Assembly: GCF_020687765.1 (NCBI RefSeq)
Contig: NZ_JAJEWJ010000002.1
Coordinates: forward strand, 310,001-374,000
Reading direction: 5' to 3'
Length of the DNA: 64,000 nt
From: Sphingobacterium sp. FBM7-1
GTDB lineage: Bacteria; Bacteroidota; Bacteroidia; Sphingobacteriales; Sphingobacteriaceae
Under the pieces are notes generated by a model. That model was given only the letters and a program-made list of their open reading frames with translations, ran no database searches and had not been told where the DNA came from. This document shows, one piece after another, positions 19,490 to 27,783 of this stretch. Position 1 is the stretch's first letter; every line of letters begins with the position of its first letter. The translations under genes and the position numbers were made by a program.

Positions 19490-19796
19490 CACTAACAAAT
19501 AGTTTTAAATCCAGAAATAAAGTTCAAAAGCACTAACCGATGATCTTTATTCACTAACAAATAGTTTTAAATCCAGAAATAAAGTTCAAAAGCACTAACC
19601 GATGATCTTTATTCACTAACAAATAGTTTTAAATCTAGAAATAAAGTTCAAAAGCACTAACGGATGATCTTCATTCACTAACAAATGGTTCTTAATCTGG
19701 AAATAAGGTTCAAAAGCATTAACCGATGATCTTTATTCACCAACGGATCATTCTCAATCCGGAGATAAAATTCAAAAGCATGAACCGATTACCATC
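19490..19796. repeat. 62-bp tandem repeat array, four full units and one degenerate unit
   Basis: Units begin with CACTAAC at 19490, 19552, 19614 and 19676, each exactly 62 bp apart; a fifth, degenerate unit starts CACCAAC at 19738. Units 1 and 2 are identical, unit 3 has three differences, unit 4 more, and unit 5 is poorly conserved, so divergence increases to the right. CACTAAC also occurs inside each unit 41 bp after the unit start (for example at 19531), so copies are spaced 41 and 21 bp, close to whole helical turns. Because 62 is not a multiple of three, the array is not a coding repeat across units. Confidence 0.9.
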
Positions 19797-19895
19797 GTCG
19801 ATGAAGCTGGCAATAGGGCCGAGGGTGTGAGGAATATCGACTGTTTGATGCTGTTCATCTTCTATGGTATAAACGGGAAAAAGCATTTCGAGCAT
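19737..19895 (-). CDS. Possible small protein or gene remnant, 52 codons (uncertain)
   Basis: A reverse-strand ORF starting MLEMLFPVYTIEDEQHQ and ending SGLRMIRW. Composition is protein-like and the last third lies inside the degenerate unit of the 62-bp array. Read on the same strand, the other array units give a similar ending (RLVLLNFISGFKTIC then stop), so the array looks like repeated copies of this ORF's 3' end. No convincing promoter or ribosome-binding site is seen. It could be a remnant of a lost gene or chance; no family is recognised. Confidence 0.22.
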   Translation of the reverse strand: MLEMLFPVYTIEDEQHQTVDIPHTLGPIASFIDDGNRFMLLNFISGLRMIRW

Positions 19896-19934
19896 TAGTT
19901 CTTACAACGTATAGCCCGTTATTTCGCGACGACT

Positions 19935-19998
19935 GTCAATTTTTAAACAGATTCCGTCAATTTTTAAAAGTCTAAACCCTTGTGCTATTCTACTTTTG
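19935..19998 (+). promoter_or_regulatory. Operon B promoter with paired HTCS-type operator
   Basis: GTCAATTTTT at 19935-19944 and 19956-19965 (21-bp spacing), and TACTTTTG at 19991-19998 matching TAnnTTTG. The distance from second repeat to -7 box is 35 bp, identical to the sites at 2590 and 27626. The SusC start lies about 138 bp downstream of the -7 box. No -33 TTG is present at the usual distance, pointing to activator dependence. Confidence 0.85.
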
Positions 19999-20136
19999 GC
20001 AAAGTTGAATAACATCTACCTTCGTTGTTAACAAAAGTTTATAGCGAGCCAGCCGCCTCTAAAATATAATCTTCGAGGAATAACATTTTTTTGCGGGGGG
20101 AAGTAGATGTTCAGTTTAAGCGCTAATTAAAATTAT

Positions 20137-23100
20137 ATGCCAGTAAAGATGTCAAAATGGAATGCAGTCCGGAATAGTAACTTAAAAAGGTTATTTGTTT
20201 TGCTGTTTTGTTGTGTAATGGTGCCCACTGTTTGGGCCCAAGAATTTTCATTGTCAGGCCGCGTTACGGATGCCGCTAACCGAGCGATCAGTGGAGCGAG
20301 TGTACAAGTGAAAGGAAAGAATGCGAGCACCCTAACGGGTGAAAGTGGTACCTTCTCGCTATCGCTTAATGTGGGCGATATCTTGCAAGTAAGTTATGTA
20401 GGATATACGCCGGAAGAGCTGACCGTAACGAATCAGAATCCCGTTACGATCTTATTGATGGAAGCGAATAACGATCTGGATGAAGTTGTCGTGATCGGCT
20501 ACGGTACGGCGCGGAAAAGAGACCTCACCGGTGCGGTCGGATCCGTAAAAGGAGACGACATTCGTCAAGTACCGGTGACGACTGCGGCACAGGCATTGAC
20601 CGGTAAAGTCGCCGGTGTAAATGTCGTGACCCAGAGTGGTGCGCCCGGTGCGGACGTCAATATCACGGTGCGTGGAGGAACGTCTATCACGGGTTCAACA
20701 GCGCCACTATATGTGGTTGATGGATTTGTGATGGAAGATGCGTTAATGAAGATCGATGCCAATGACATCGAAAACATTGATATCTTAAAAGATGCCTCGG
20801 CAACCGCTATTTATGGCGCACGAGGTGCGAATGGCGTGGTATTGATCACCACGAAATCGGCGAAATCCGGTCGTACGGCGATCGATTATAATGCTTACTT
20901 GAGTTTCGAGCGATTGAGTCGGAAACTCGACCTGCTTGGTGTAGAAGATTATGTAAAATACCAATACGAATTCCAGACGCTTTCCGGTAATACATCCAGA
21001 TTTGCGGATATGTATGGCGGAGATGTAGACGATCCTGGTTTTGCATCGGGTGCATATGCACGCATACACAGTGATTATGGGACGCGCGCAGGTATCGACT
21101 GGCAAGACGAAGTATTCGGTGGTAGTGCTTTATTGCAAAATCACAACGTGAATATTTCCGGTGGGAACGAGAAAACCAAATTGATGTTATCGTACAACAA
21201 TACCAATCAAGATGGTATTTTAGCGAAGTCGGGTTACCGCAGAAATAGTGTGCGTGCGAAGGTGGATCACCAATTATTTAAAGGAGTAAACATAGATTTC
21301 AACTCCTTGTTCCAAGATGCCAATCGGCAAGGTGGCGGATCGTTGGGCGGGATGCTCAAGATGTCAGCTTTGCAGCCTGCTACAGGTGGCGTCCGTTTTA
21401 CCAACGAAGAAATGTTGTATACGGATATTGGCGACGAGATGCAATTACTCGATTCGCAGTACGATATTTCCAATCCCATTATTATGAACGACGCCCGCAC
21501 CCGCGAGCGAGCTTCCCGTCTAGCGAATGTTAACGTCGGTTTGACCGCTAAATTCTTAAACGATTTTACGTTTCGTACACAAGGATCCTATCAATGGGGA
21601 CAGACACGGACCAATTTTTGGGACGATGGCCGGACGCGGGACGCACGGAATAACGGCGGGCCGTATGGGGATATCGAGAATGCGGAAGGTTTTGAATGGC
21701 AATGGACGAATACCTTATCTTGGATGAAGGATCTAGGAAATCACCATATCAATTTGATGGGAGGGCACGAAATGCGGTACGAGGAGAGCCAGGGGCTTAA
21801 ACACAAGTATTTCGAATTCCCAGCCAGTAATTTCGGGCTCAAAGATGTCAGCTTAGCCGGACGGACAGAGCGTGGCGAAGCCGAAGCTCGTCGTTATGGT
21901 CTGGTATCGGGTTTCTTCCGTGGTATCTACAACTACGATGACCGCTATTTGGTCACGGCAACGGTGCGTGCCGATGGTGTGTCAACCTTTCGTCAAGGCA
22001 ACAAGTGGGGGGCTTTCCCATCGGCGTCGGCCGCTTGGAATATCCATAACGAGAGTTTTATGGAAGACAATGGCATTTTTGATCAGTTGAAATTGCGTGT
22101 CGGCTATGGTACAACCGGGAATGATCGGATCGGAAGTACGCGGTATGCGACTTTGTATGGATCGACCGTTGTTGCGGTAGATAATAAGACGGTGGTGGGC
22201 GTCAAGCCGAGCAACACCTTAGGAAATCCGGGCCTAGTTTGGGAAAAGACGCAAACAGCCAATGTTGGACTAGATATCGCCTTGTTAAATAATCGGGTAA
22301 ACCTGACCGCTGATTTTTACAACAATGAGTCAAAAAATCTATTGTTAGAAGCGGATATTCCAACCTCAACAGGTTATAGTAAACAATACCAAAATATTGC
22401 TACGTTACGGAATAGAGGAGTCGAGTTTTCCTTGAATACGTTAAATATCCGTAAGGAGAATTTCCAATGGCGATCGGCCTTCAATATGACGTTCAACCGC
22501 TCCAAAGTAGGGCAACTCTTCGGAAGTGCGGGTAATGACTACATGATCACCAATTACGAGTCTCGGATCAATTTTTATACCAGCGTAGGTGGCCCGATCA
22601 GTACGTTCTACGGCTATAAGTATGATGGCGTCTATACCACTGATGATTTCGTGCAGAACGGGGATAGCTATACGTTGAAAGATGGTGTGGCTTCGCTAAA
22701 AGGTAAAAACCGTTCTTCCGTGAAGCCGGGTGATGTGAAATACCTTCCTGTGGCTGGCCAAACCGACGCGGATGGCAATCCGGTATGGTCTGCGGACGAC
22801 CGTACGGAACTGGGAAGCCCAGAACCTAAGTTTTTCGGAGGCTTTAATAACGAATTTATTTATAAAGGTTTCGATCTTAGTGTGTTCTTGAACTTTGCCT
22901 ACGGCAATAAGGTGTTTAACATGAATAGCCAGCGTTTTATGGGTCCCTATTTGCCTAACCAAAACTCGCTTGGCTACATGGCGGATCGCTTTACTTTAAT
23001 CGATCCGAATACAGGATTGGAGACAAATGATTTGAATCGATTGGCAGAACTAAATCCGAACCAACAGGCGTCTGATCAGATATGGAGCTTAAATGCAAGC

Positions 23101-23388
23101 AACAACATCGCCATATCCGATCCACTGGATTATTATTTGGAAGATGCTTCCTTTTTACGGATAAACAACATCACCTTCGGATACACCCTGCCGGGAGAAG
23201 TTTCCAAAAAGGCATTTATCCAGCGGTTGCGGTTTTATGTTACCTTAAACAATATCCATACGTTTACAAATTATTCCGGATTTGATCCGGAGGTTTCGGC
23301 GAGTGCAGAAATCCTCACGCGCGGGGTAGACAACTCGGCTTACCCACGGGTAAAAAGCTTTGTAACCGGAATTAACTTAACGTTCTAA
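20137..23388 (+). CDS. SusC/RagA-type TonB-dependent transporter, classical type
   Basis: 1083 aa. The signal region runs from about residue 15 (NLKRLFVLLFC) to TVWAQ. Then a carboxypeptidase-regulatory-like domain (LSGRVTDAANRAISGASV), a consensus TonB box region DEVVVIGYGTARKRDLTGAV, and a plug with YVVDGFVMED and ILKDASATAIYGARGANG. The barrel ends in a terminal Phe (GINLTF). This is the standard SusC form, unlike the FAS1-associated SusCs in the window. The paired SusD starts 11 bp after the stop. Operon B is driven by the operator at 19935. Confidence 0.95.
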   Translation: MPVKMSKWNAVRNSNLKRLFVLLFCCVMVPTVWAQEFSLSGRVTDAANRAISGASVQVKGKNASTLTGESGTFSLSLNVGDILQVSYVGYTPEELTVTNQNPVTILLMEANNDLDEVVVIGYGTARKRDLTGAVGSVKGDDIRQVPVTTAAQALTGKVAGVNVVTQSGAPGADVNITVRGGTSITGSTAPLYVVDGFVMEDALMKIDANDIENIDILKDASATAIYGARGANGVVLITTKSAKSGRTAIDYNAYLSFERLSRKLDLLGVEDYVKYQYEFQTLSGNTSRFADMYGGDVDDPGFASGAYARIHSDYGTRAGIDWQDEVFGGSALLQNHNVNISGGNEKTKLMLSYNNTNQDGILAKSGYRRNSVRAKVDHQLFKGVNIDFNSLFQDANRQGGGSLGGMLKMSALQPATGGVRFTNEEMLYTDIGDEMQLLDSQYDISNPIIMNDARTRERASRLANVNVGLTAKFLNDFTFRTQGSYQWGQTRTNFWDDGRTRDARNNGGPYGDIENAEGFEWQWTNTLSWMKDLGNHHINLMGGHEMRYEESQGLKHKYFEFPASNFGLKDVSLAGRTERGEAEARRYGLVSGFFRGIYNYDDRYLVTATVRADGVSTFRQGNKWGAFPSASAAWNIHNESFMEDNGIFDQLKLRVGYGTTGNDRIGSTRYATLYGSTVVAVDNKTVVGVKPSNTLGNPGLVWEKTQTANVGLDIALLNNRVNLTADFYNNESKNLLLEADIPTSTGYSKQYQNIATLRNRGVEFSLNTLNIRKENFQWRSAFNMTFNRSKVGQLFGSAGNDYMITNYESRINFYTSVGGPISTFYGYKYDGVYTTDDFVQNGDSYTLKDGVASLKGKNRSSVKPGDVKYLPVAGQTDADGNPVWSADDRTELGSPEPKFFGGFNNEFIYKGFDLSVFLNFAYGNKVFNMNSQRFMGPYLPNQNSLGYMADRFTLIDPNTGLETNDLNRLAELNPNQQASDQIWSLNASNNIAISDPLDYYLEDASFLRINNITFGYTLPGEVSKKAFIQRLRFYVTLNNIHTFTNYSGFDPEVSASAEILTRGVDNSAYPRVKSFVTGINLTF

Positions 23389-23399
23389 ACCTAAGAAAC

Positions 23400-25214
23400 A
23401 TGAGAAAACATAGATATATCTATATAGCATTGGCAGGTCTTTTACTCAGCACATCGGGTTGTAAAGACTTTTTGGAGCTGCCGTCAGAAAAGGATTTTGA
23501 CAGTTCCACGATATTTGAAGATGCCGGAAAAGTGGAAATGGCCGTGTTGGGAGCCTATACGAGTACCTTCAACGCGGAGCTATTTTACCAGTTTGGTATG
23601 GGTAACGACGAGATTTTTTCGACGGAAGGAGAAACCAACTCCAAAAACCAAGTTTCAAACTATGTGTATAGCCCAGCTATCAGCCCTACAAGTACCTATA
23701 CGACGATGTATGCCGGGGTAGAACAGGCTAACGTATTGATTCGAAATATACCCTTGATGACGAGCGGCAGCGAGGCGGAGCAGCATCAATTGAATACGTT
23801 ATTGGGCGAAGCTTATGCGATCCGTGCGATGAACATGTTGCATGTCGTCCGTCATTTTGGGGATGTGCCTTATCCGACCGTTCCTGTCGTGGAGATGCCG
23901 GATTTCGCATCGTCCCGCGTAAGCAGAGATACGATATTGGATGGTTGCGTACAGGATCTGCAACGCGCTATCGAATTGCTGCCATGGAAAGGCGAGTCGG
24001 GAATGCCGGTAGAGCGGGTTACGCGGAATGCCGCTTATGGTCTACTAGCACGTACCGCACTTTATGCAGCAGGCTATTCGCTGCGGTGGGATTTAGCTAG
24101 CTATGCGCCAGGTAGTGTGCAACTCGCTCGACGTTCCGATACGCAACGCATTCAAGCGTTATACGAAATTGCCCGAGATGCTTGCAAGGCCGTTGTGGAT
24201 CGCGGGGAAAACGAGCTGGTCGACTATGAATCGATCTTTCGTGATCTAGTCAACGGGAAATATAACAAAGAGTCGATGTTCGAATATGGACAGAAAGGTG
24301 CCGATCGTAACGAGGCGCGCCTAGGGTACACCAACGGTATATTTGCGCATACCCAATCGTTTTATAACAAATCGCAGCCCGCGATGGCCGCACTTCCTAC
24401 CTACTATTTTGAGTTTGAAGAGGGAGACGTCCGTCGTGACGTAACGATTTCAAACTATGCGATAACAGCCGAAAGTACGCATCAGATGAATACGTACGCG
24501 AACCATACGATTGGCAAATTTAGAGTCAACTGGAAAGCGGACGAAGGTGTTTCTGCGGCTCAACGAGACATCAACTGGATCCATTTACGGTATGCCGATG
24601 TGTTGTTGATGTATGCAGAAGCGGAAAATGAACTGAACAATGGGCCGACGTCCGTGGCTAAAGAAATGTATGAGAAGGTCCGTCTGCGCGCTTTTCAGAA
24701 CGATCGTTCACAAATCGGCGAAACGCCAAGTACTTACGCAGCATTCCGCGATGCCATTATCCAGGAGCGTAAGTTGGAGCTTGGTTTTGAAGGTTGGCGT
24801 CGTACAGATCTTATCCGTTGGGGGATTCTATACGAAAAACTTACCGAGACGAAGCAGGAAGTCCTTGATCTAGCCAATCGCACCGGTAGATATGCAGCCG
24901 TTCCGCGGTACCGCGCCTACAAGATCACCGATGCGAAAGCATTCAACGATCCTACGGTAGCCTTAGCATTTATACCGTTTGCCAATGAGCCGACCGCTAC
25001 GGAAAGAGAGGAGCTACAGAACCAAGGCTACACGATCTTGGACATGTATGGCAACACGGCAGCTTTTTTCAATAATAAGTTGGCAGCCAATGAAGTCTGG
25101 GTAAGAAATATCTACCGGGGCTTAGAGAAGAATAAAGTAGAATTATTCCCACTGTCCACCAACACCATCGATGCAAACACAGGATTGCGCGGACAGCAAC
25201 ACCCTTTATACTAA
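23400..25214 (+). CDS. SusD/RagB-type surface glycan-binding lipoprotein
   Basis: 604 aa. The lipobox STSGC gives Cys21; mature start KDFLELPSEKDF. SusD TPR-like helices (LLGEAYAIRAMNMLHVVRHFG) and the conserved C-terminal RKLELGFEGWRRTDLIRWG are present, and the protein ends GLRGQQHPLY. It partners the SusC at 20137. The GH105 start (25222) lies 7 bp beyond its stop. Full-length and ordinary for the family. Confidence 0.95.
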   Translation: MRKHRYIYIALAGLLLSTSGCKDFLELPSEKDFDSSTIFEDAGKVEMAVLGAYTSTFNAELFYQFGMGNDEIFSTEGETNSKNQVSNYVYSPAISPTSTYTTMYAGVEQANVLIRNIPLMTSGSEAEQHQLNTLLGEAYAIRAMNMLHVVRHFGDVPYPTVPVVEMPDFASSRVSRDTILDGCVQDLQRAIELLPWKGESGMPVERVTRNAAYGLLARTALYAAGYSLRWDLASYAPGSVQLARRSDTQRIQALYEIARDACKAVVDRGENELVDYESIFRDLVNGKYNKESMFEYGQKGADRNEARLGYTNGIFAHTQSFYNKSQPAMAALPTYYFEFEEGDVRRDVTISNYAITAESTHQMNTYANHTIGKFRVNWKADEGVSAAQRDINWIHLRYADVLLMYAEAENELNNGPTSVAKEMYEKVRLRAFQNDRSQIGETPSTYAAFRDAIIQERKLELGFEGWRRTDLIRWGILYEKLTETKQEVLDLANRTGRYAAVPRYRAYKITDAKAFNDPTVALAFIPFANEPTATEREELQNQGYTILDMYGNTAAFFNNKLAANEVWVRNIYRGLEKNKVELFPLSTNTIDANTGLRGQQHPLY

Positions 25215-25221
25215 TTTAGAT

Positions 25222-26397
25222 ATGTCAACTAGAAAAATAGCGCTTTCGGGTTTAATCTTGTTGCTCTGCTCGGTAGGGTTCTCGTCTAAAGCCTTAGCGC
25301 AAAAGCTATACATGCAGTTTGCAGAATCGGAACTTAAACGTTTCCCCGAGGCTTGGCAGATTGATCACGGCAAACGGCTGTATTTTGGCTACGGCCAAGG
25401 TCTAGGCTGTTTAGCCATGCTCAAGATGTGGGAGAAAACGGGTGACCAGAAATATTTCGATTATGTCGAAGCTTGGGCGGATACCATCATCAACGAAGCA
25501 GGAGAGATATACCTGTACAAACGGGATACCTATAATTTGGACTATATCAATCCGGGTAAAATTCTTTTCCCGCTTTACGAGAAGACTGGAAAGGAAAAAT
25601 ATAAGCTGGCTATAGAGCGGTTGATGGACCAATTGAAAGTCCACCCCCGTACACTGGAAGGAGCCTATTGGCATAAGCTGATTTATCCGCATCAAATCTG
25701 GTTAGACGGTGTGTATATGGCCGATCCTTTTATCGCGGCATATGGACAGTTTACGCAGGATAGCGCCCGCTATGAGGATGTGATCAACCATATACTCGTT
25801 ACGGCAAAGCATACCTTTGACGCCCAGACGGGGCTCTATTATCACGCTTGGGACGAAAGTAAAAAGCAGCTTTGGGCCAATGACGTTACCGGGCAATCCC
25901 CTAATTTTTGGGGACGTAGTATCGGTTGGTGGTTTATGGCCTTAGTGGATGTGCTGGATTTTATCCCCACAGATTATCCCAAGCGAGACGAGATTGTAGC
26001 TATCATCAATGGTTTAGCGAAAACATTGCCTAAATATCAGGACGAAGAAGGCTTGTGGTGGCAAGTGATGGATAAGATCGGTCAGGATAAAAATTATCAG
26101 GAAGCGTCTGTCAACGCGATGTTTATGTATGGCTTCGCCAAAGCAGCGAATAAAGGATATATTCCTGCTTCCTATAAAGCGGTAGCCGAGAAGACACTAG
26201 CAGGCATCCAGAAGCGGTTGTTGAAAACGGAGGCCGATGGTACGCTTACCTTGATTCAATGTAATGCGGTGGCGGGTCTGGGCGGACATCCTTATCGGGA
26301 CGGTAGTTATGATTATTACGTCAACGAACGTATCCGGGAAAACGATGCCAAAGCGACCGGTCCATTTATCATGGGTTTGTTGGAGTTGGATCGTTAG
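25222..26397 (+). CDS. GH105 unsaturated rhamnogalacturonyl/glucuronyl hydrolase (YteR-type)
   Basis: 391 aa from the ATG at 25222 (MSTRKIALSG); an upstream in-frame ATG at 25171 would overlap SusD and hide the signal peptide, which ends SSKALAQ. Family GH105 removes the 4,5-unsaturated uronic acid left at the non-reducing end after lyase cleavage, by vinyl ether hydration. The (alpha/alpha)6 fold motifs are visible: WLDGVYMADPF with probable catalytic Asp162, WGRSIGWW, and YYVNERIRENDAKATGPFIM near the end. Likely periplasmic. It processes products of the PL1 or PL11/PL26 lyases in this locus; which backbone it prefers is not certain. Confidence 0.9.
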   Translation: MSTRKIALSGLILLLCSVGFSSKALAQKLYMQFAESELKRFPEAWQIDHGKRLYFGYGQGLGCLAMLKMWEKTGDQKYFDYVEAWADTIINEAGEIYLYKRDTYNLDYINPGKILFPLYEKTGKEKYKLAIERLMDQLKVHPRTLEGAYWHKLIYPHQIWLDGVYMADPFIAAYGQFTQDSARYEDVINHILVTAKHTFDAQTGLYYHAWDESKKQLWANDVTGQSPNFWGRSIGWWFMALVDVLDFIPTDYPKRDEIVAIINGLAKTLPKYQDEEGLWWQVMDKIGQDKNYQEASVNAMFMYGFAKAANKGYIPASYKAVAEKTLAGIQKRLLKTEADGTLTLIQCNAVAGLGGHPYRDGSYDYYVNERIRENDAKATGPFIMGLLELDR

Positions 26398-26489
26398 TCG
26401 GATATACAGGACAGCCCATGATACGGACAACGATACTTTTCTTTATTTTAGAGCTATAAACCTGAATCACTGCGTTAAAGGTAATAAAC

Positions 26490-27593
26490 ATGACAGAAAA
26501 ACCAGGAGGACCAGACCGGCATTCCAGAAGAGATTTTATAAAGTCTGGATTATTTTTAATAACCGGGGCGGTCCTCGCACCGCCTCTGTTTGCGTTTCGC
26601 CCGGAAAATACGCCGGCTTTTACCTTGAAACCTATAGGACGGTCGTTGGCTTTGGATGATTACTATATCTGGTGTTCATCTCCGATATGGGGCGACGACG
26701 GGAAAGTACATCTTTTTTATTCGCGATGGAAGAAGGAAAAAGGGATGAGTGGCTGGCTGCGGGGTTCGGAAATTGCGCATGCCGTTGCGGAGCGACCTGA
26801 TGCGCCCTTTACAGATCTTGGCGTTGTACTCCGTCCGCGGGAAGGATATTGGGACGGTACCACTTGTCATAATCCCCTCATTCAGCAAGTAGGGGATACC
26901 TATTACTTGTTTTACATGGGCAATTCGAATGGAAAAACTGATACCAAACGCATTGGCGTGGCGGTTTCCAAAAGTTTAGACGGTCCTTGGCAACGTTCGG
27001 ATGAACCGACTTTAATGCCCGGGGCGGACGGCGCCTGGGACGACCATTGTACTACGAACCCTGCCTTTGTGAAGGGGAACGACGGTAAATATTGGTTGTT
27101 CTATAAATCGTGGAATACCGCGGAATACCAAAATCAGTCAGGAGCAGTTCGGGGAAACCGCAAGTATGGACTGGCAAAGGCTAATCATCCCCTGGGTCCC
27201 TATATAAAAGTATCAGACAGTCCGATCATCGACTTTTCGGGCCGTCCAAACAATGCGCAGCTAGAGGATGCTTTTGTTTGGAAAGAAAAAAGCAGATATT
27301 ATATGATCGCACGGGACATGGGTTTTTACAACCACGAATATGGTCTTATACTCTCTTCCGCAGATGGTATCCATTGGTCAGAGCCACAGATTTCCTACCT
27401 CGATATGAAGAGCTATGTCCAAGAGGGCAAGCCGCCGGGACATCTAAAGCGTTTTGGGCGTTTGGAGCGACCCATGCTTTTGCTCGACAAAACTAAGGGA
27501 ACCCCTCGGTATTTGTTTGGTGCAACACAGGGCGGAAAGGCAGAGACATCGACGACTTTTGTCTTTCAGATCGAATCGTATAAACTTTCGTAG
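26490..27593 (+). CDS. Tat-exported five-bladed beta-propeller glycosidase, GH43/GH117-like
   Basis: 367 aa. The N-terminus HSRRDFIKSGLFL is a twin-arginine signal. Repeated propeller-blade motifs are visible: VHLFYSRW, YYLFYMGNSNG, YWLFYKSW and YYMIARDMG. Acidic candidates lie in YWDGTTCHNP, GAWDDHCTTNP and NAQLEDAFVW. The arrangement fits the GH43/GH32/GH117 superfamily, but the exact family cannot be fixed by eye. Last gene of operon B, 92 bp after the GH105 gene. It might remove an arabinose, galactose or anhydro-sugar decoration from imported pectin fragments (inference). The gap before it has a weak copy of the CAGG promoter pattern, listed under rejected items. Confidence 0.7.
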   Translation: MTEKPGGPDRHSRRDFIKSGLFLITGAVLAPPLFAFRPENTPAFTLKPIGRSLALDDYYIWCSSPIWGDDGKVHLFYSRWKKEKGMSGWLRGSEIAHAVAERPDAPFTDLGVVLRPREGYWDGTTCHNPLIQQVGDTYYLFYMGNSNGKTDTKRIGVAVSKSLDGPWQRSDEPTLMPGADGAWDDHCTTNPAFVKGNDGKYWLFYKSWNTAEYQNQSGAVRGNRKYGLAKANHPLGPYIKVSDSPIIDFSGRPNNAQLEDAFVWKEKSRYYMIARDMGFYNHEYGLILSSADGIHWSEPQISYLDMKSYVQEGKPPGHLKRFGRLERPMLLLDKTKGTPRYLFGATQGGKAETSTTFVFQIESYKLS

Positions 27594-27625
27594 ACAGGGT
27601 AAAGCTTTAAAAGCTACGGGGTTTA

Positions 27626-27689
27626 GTCAGTTTTTAGATGAAATAGGTCAATTTTTAAATATATGAAAAGGACGTTTATGTTATTTTTG
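27626..27689 (+). promoter_or_regulatory. Operon C promoter with paired HTCS-type operator
   Basis: GTCAGTTTTT at 27626-27635 (one mismatch) and GTCAATTTTT at 27647-27656, spaced 21 bp, with TATTTTTG at 27682-27689 matching TAnnTTTG 35 bp after the second repeat start. Same geometry as the operon A and B promoters. The PL1 lipoprotein start is about 94 bp downstream of the -7 box. Together the three sites define one regulon within the window. Confidence 0.83.
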
Positions 27690-27704
27690 GATATGCTCGA
27701 ATAT

Positions 27705-27724
27705 AGGATAAGCATCCTTTTTTT
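27705..27724 (+). terminator. Small leader hairpin with T-run, possible attenuator
   Basis: AGGAT (27705-27709) pairs with ATCCT (27714-27718) around an AAGC loop, followed by an unbroken T-run to 27724. It lies just after the predicted start of the operon C transcript. The 5-bp stem is short, so it may be a weak attenuator or chance. Confidence 0.3.
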
Positions 27725-27783
27725 AGCAAAGCTGTGCTAATCATAATAGAGAAAGACTATTCACTTATAAACACTTATTCGAA

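Larger units (their letters stand above)
19161..20136. other. 976-bp intergenic region between operons A and B
   Basis: Contains, from left to right: about 110 bp with no supported gene, a rho-independent terminator (19273-19312), an AT-rich stretch without recognised features (about 19313-19489), a 62-bp tandem repeat array (19490-about 19796), a possible 52-codon reverse-strand ORF (19737-19895), and the paired operator and promoter of operon B (19935-19998) followed by a leader of about 130 nt. No tRNA, insertion sequence or ncRNA could be recognised. Confidence 0.7.

Noticed and set aside
19490-19796. CRISPR-like array
   Set aside because: The units are contiguous 62-bp repeats with no unique spacers between them and no cas genes nearby.
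26407-26451. Possible CAGG-class promoter before the propeller glycosidase (CAGG, CATGATAC, TATTTTAG at the right spacing)
   Set aside because: The second half-site has several mismatches; kept only as a note because the spacing is right.
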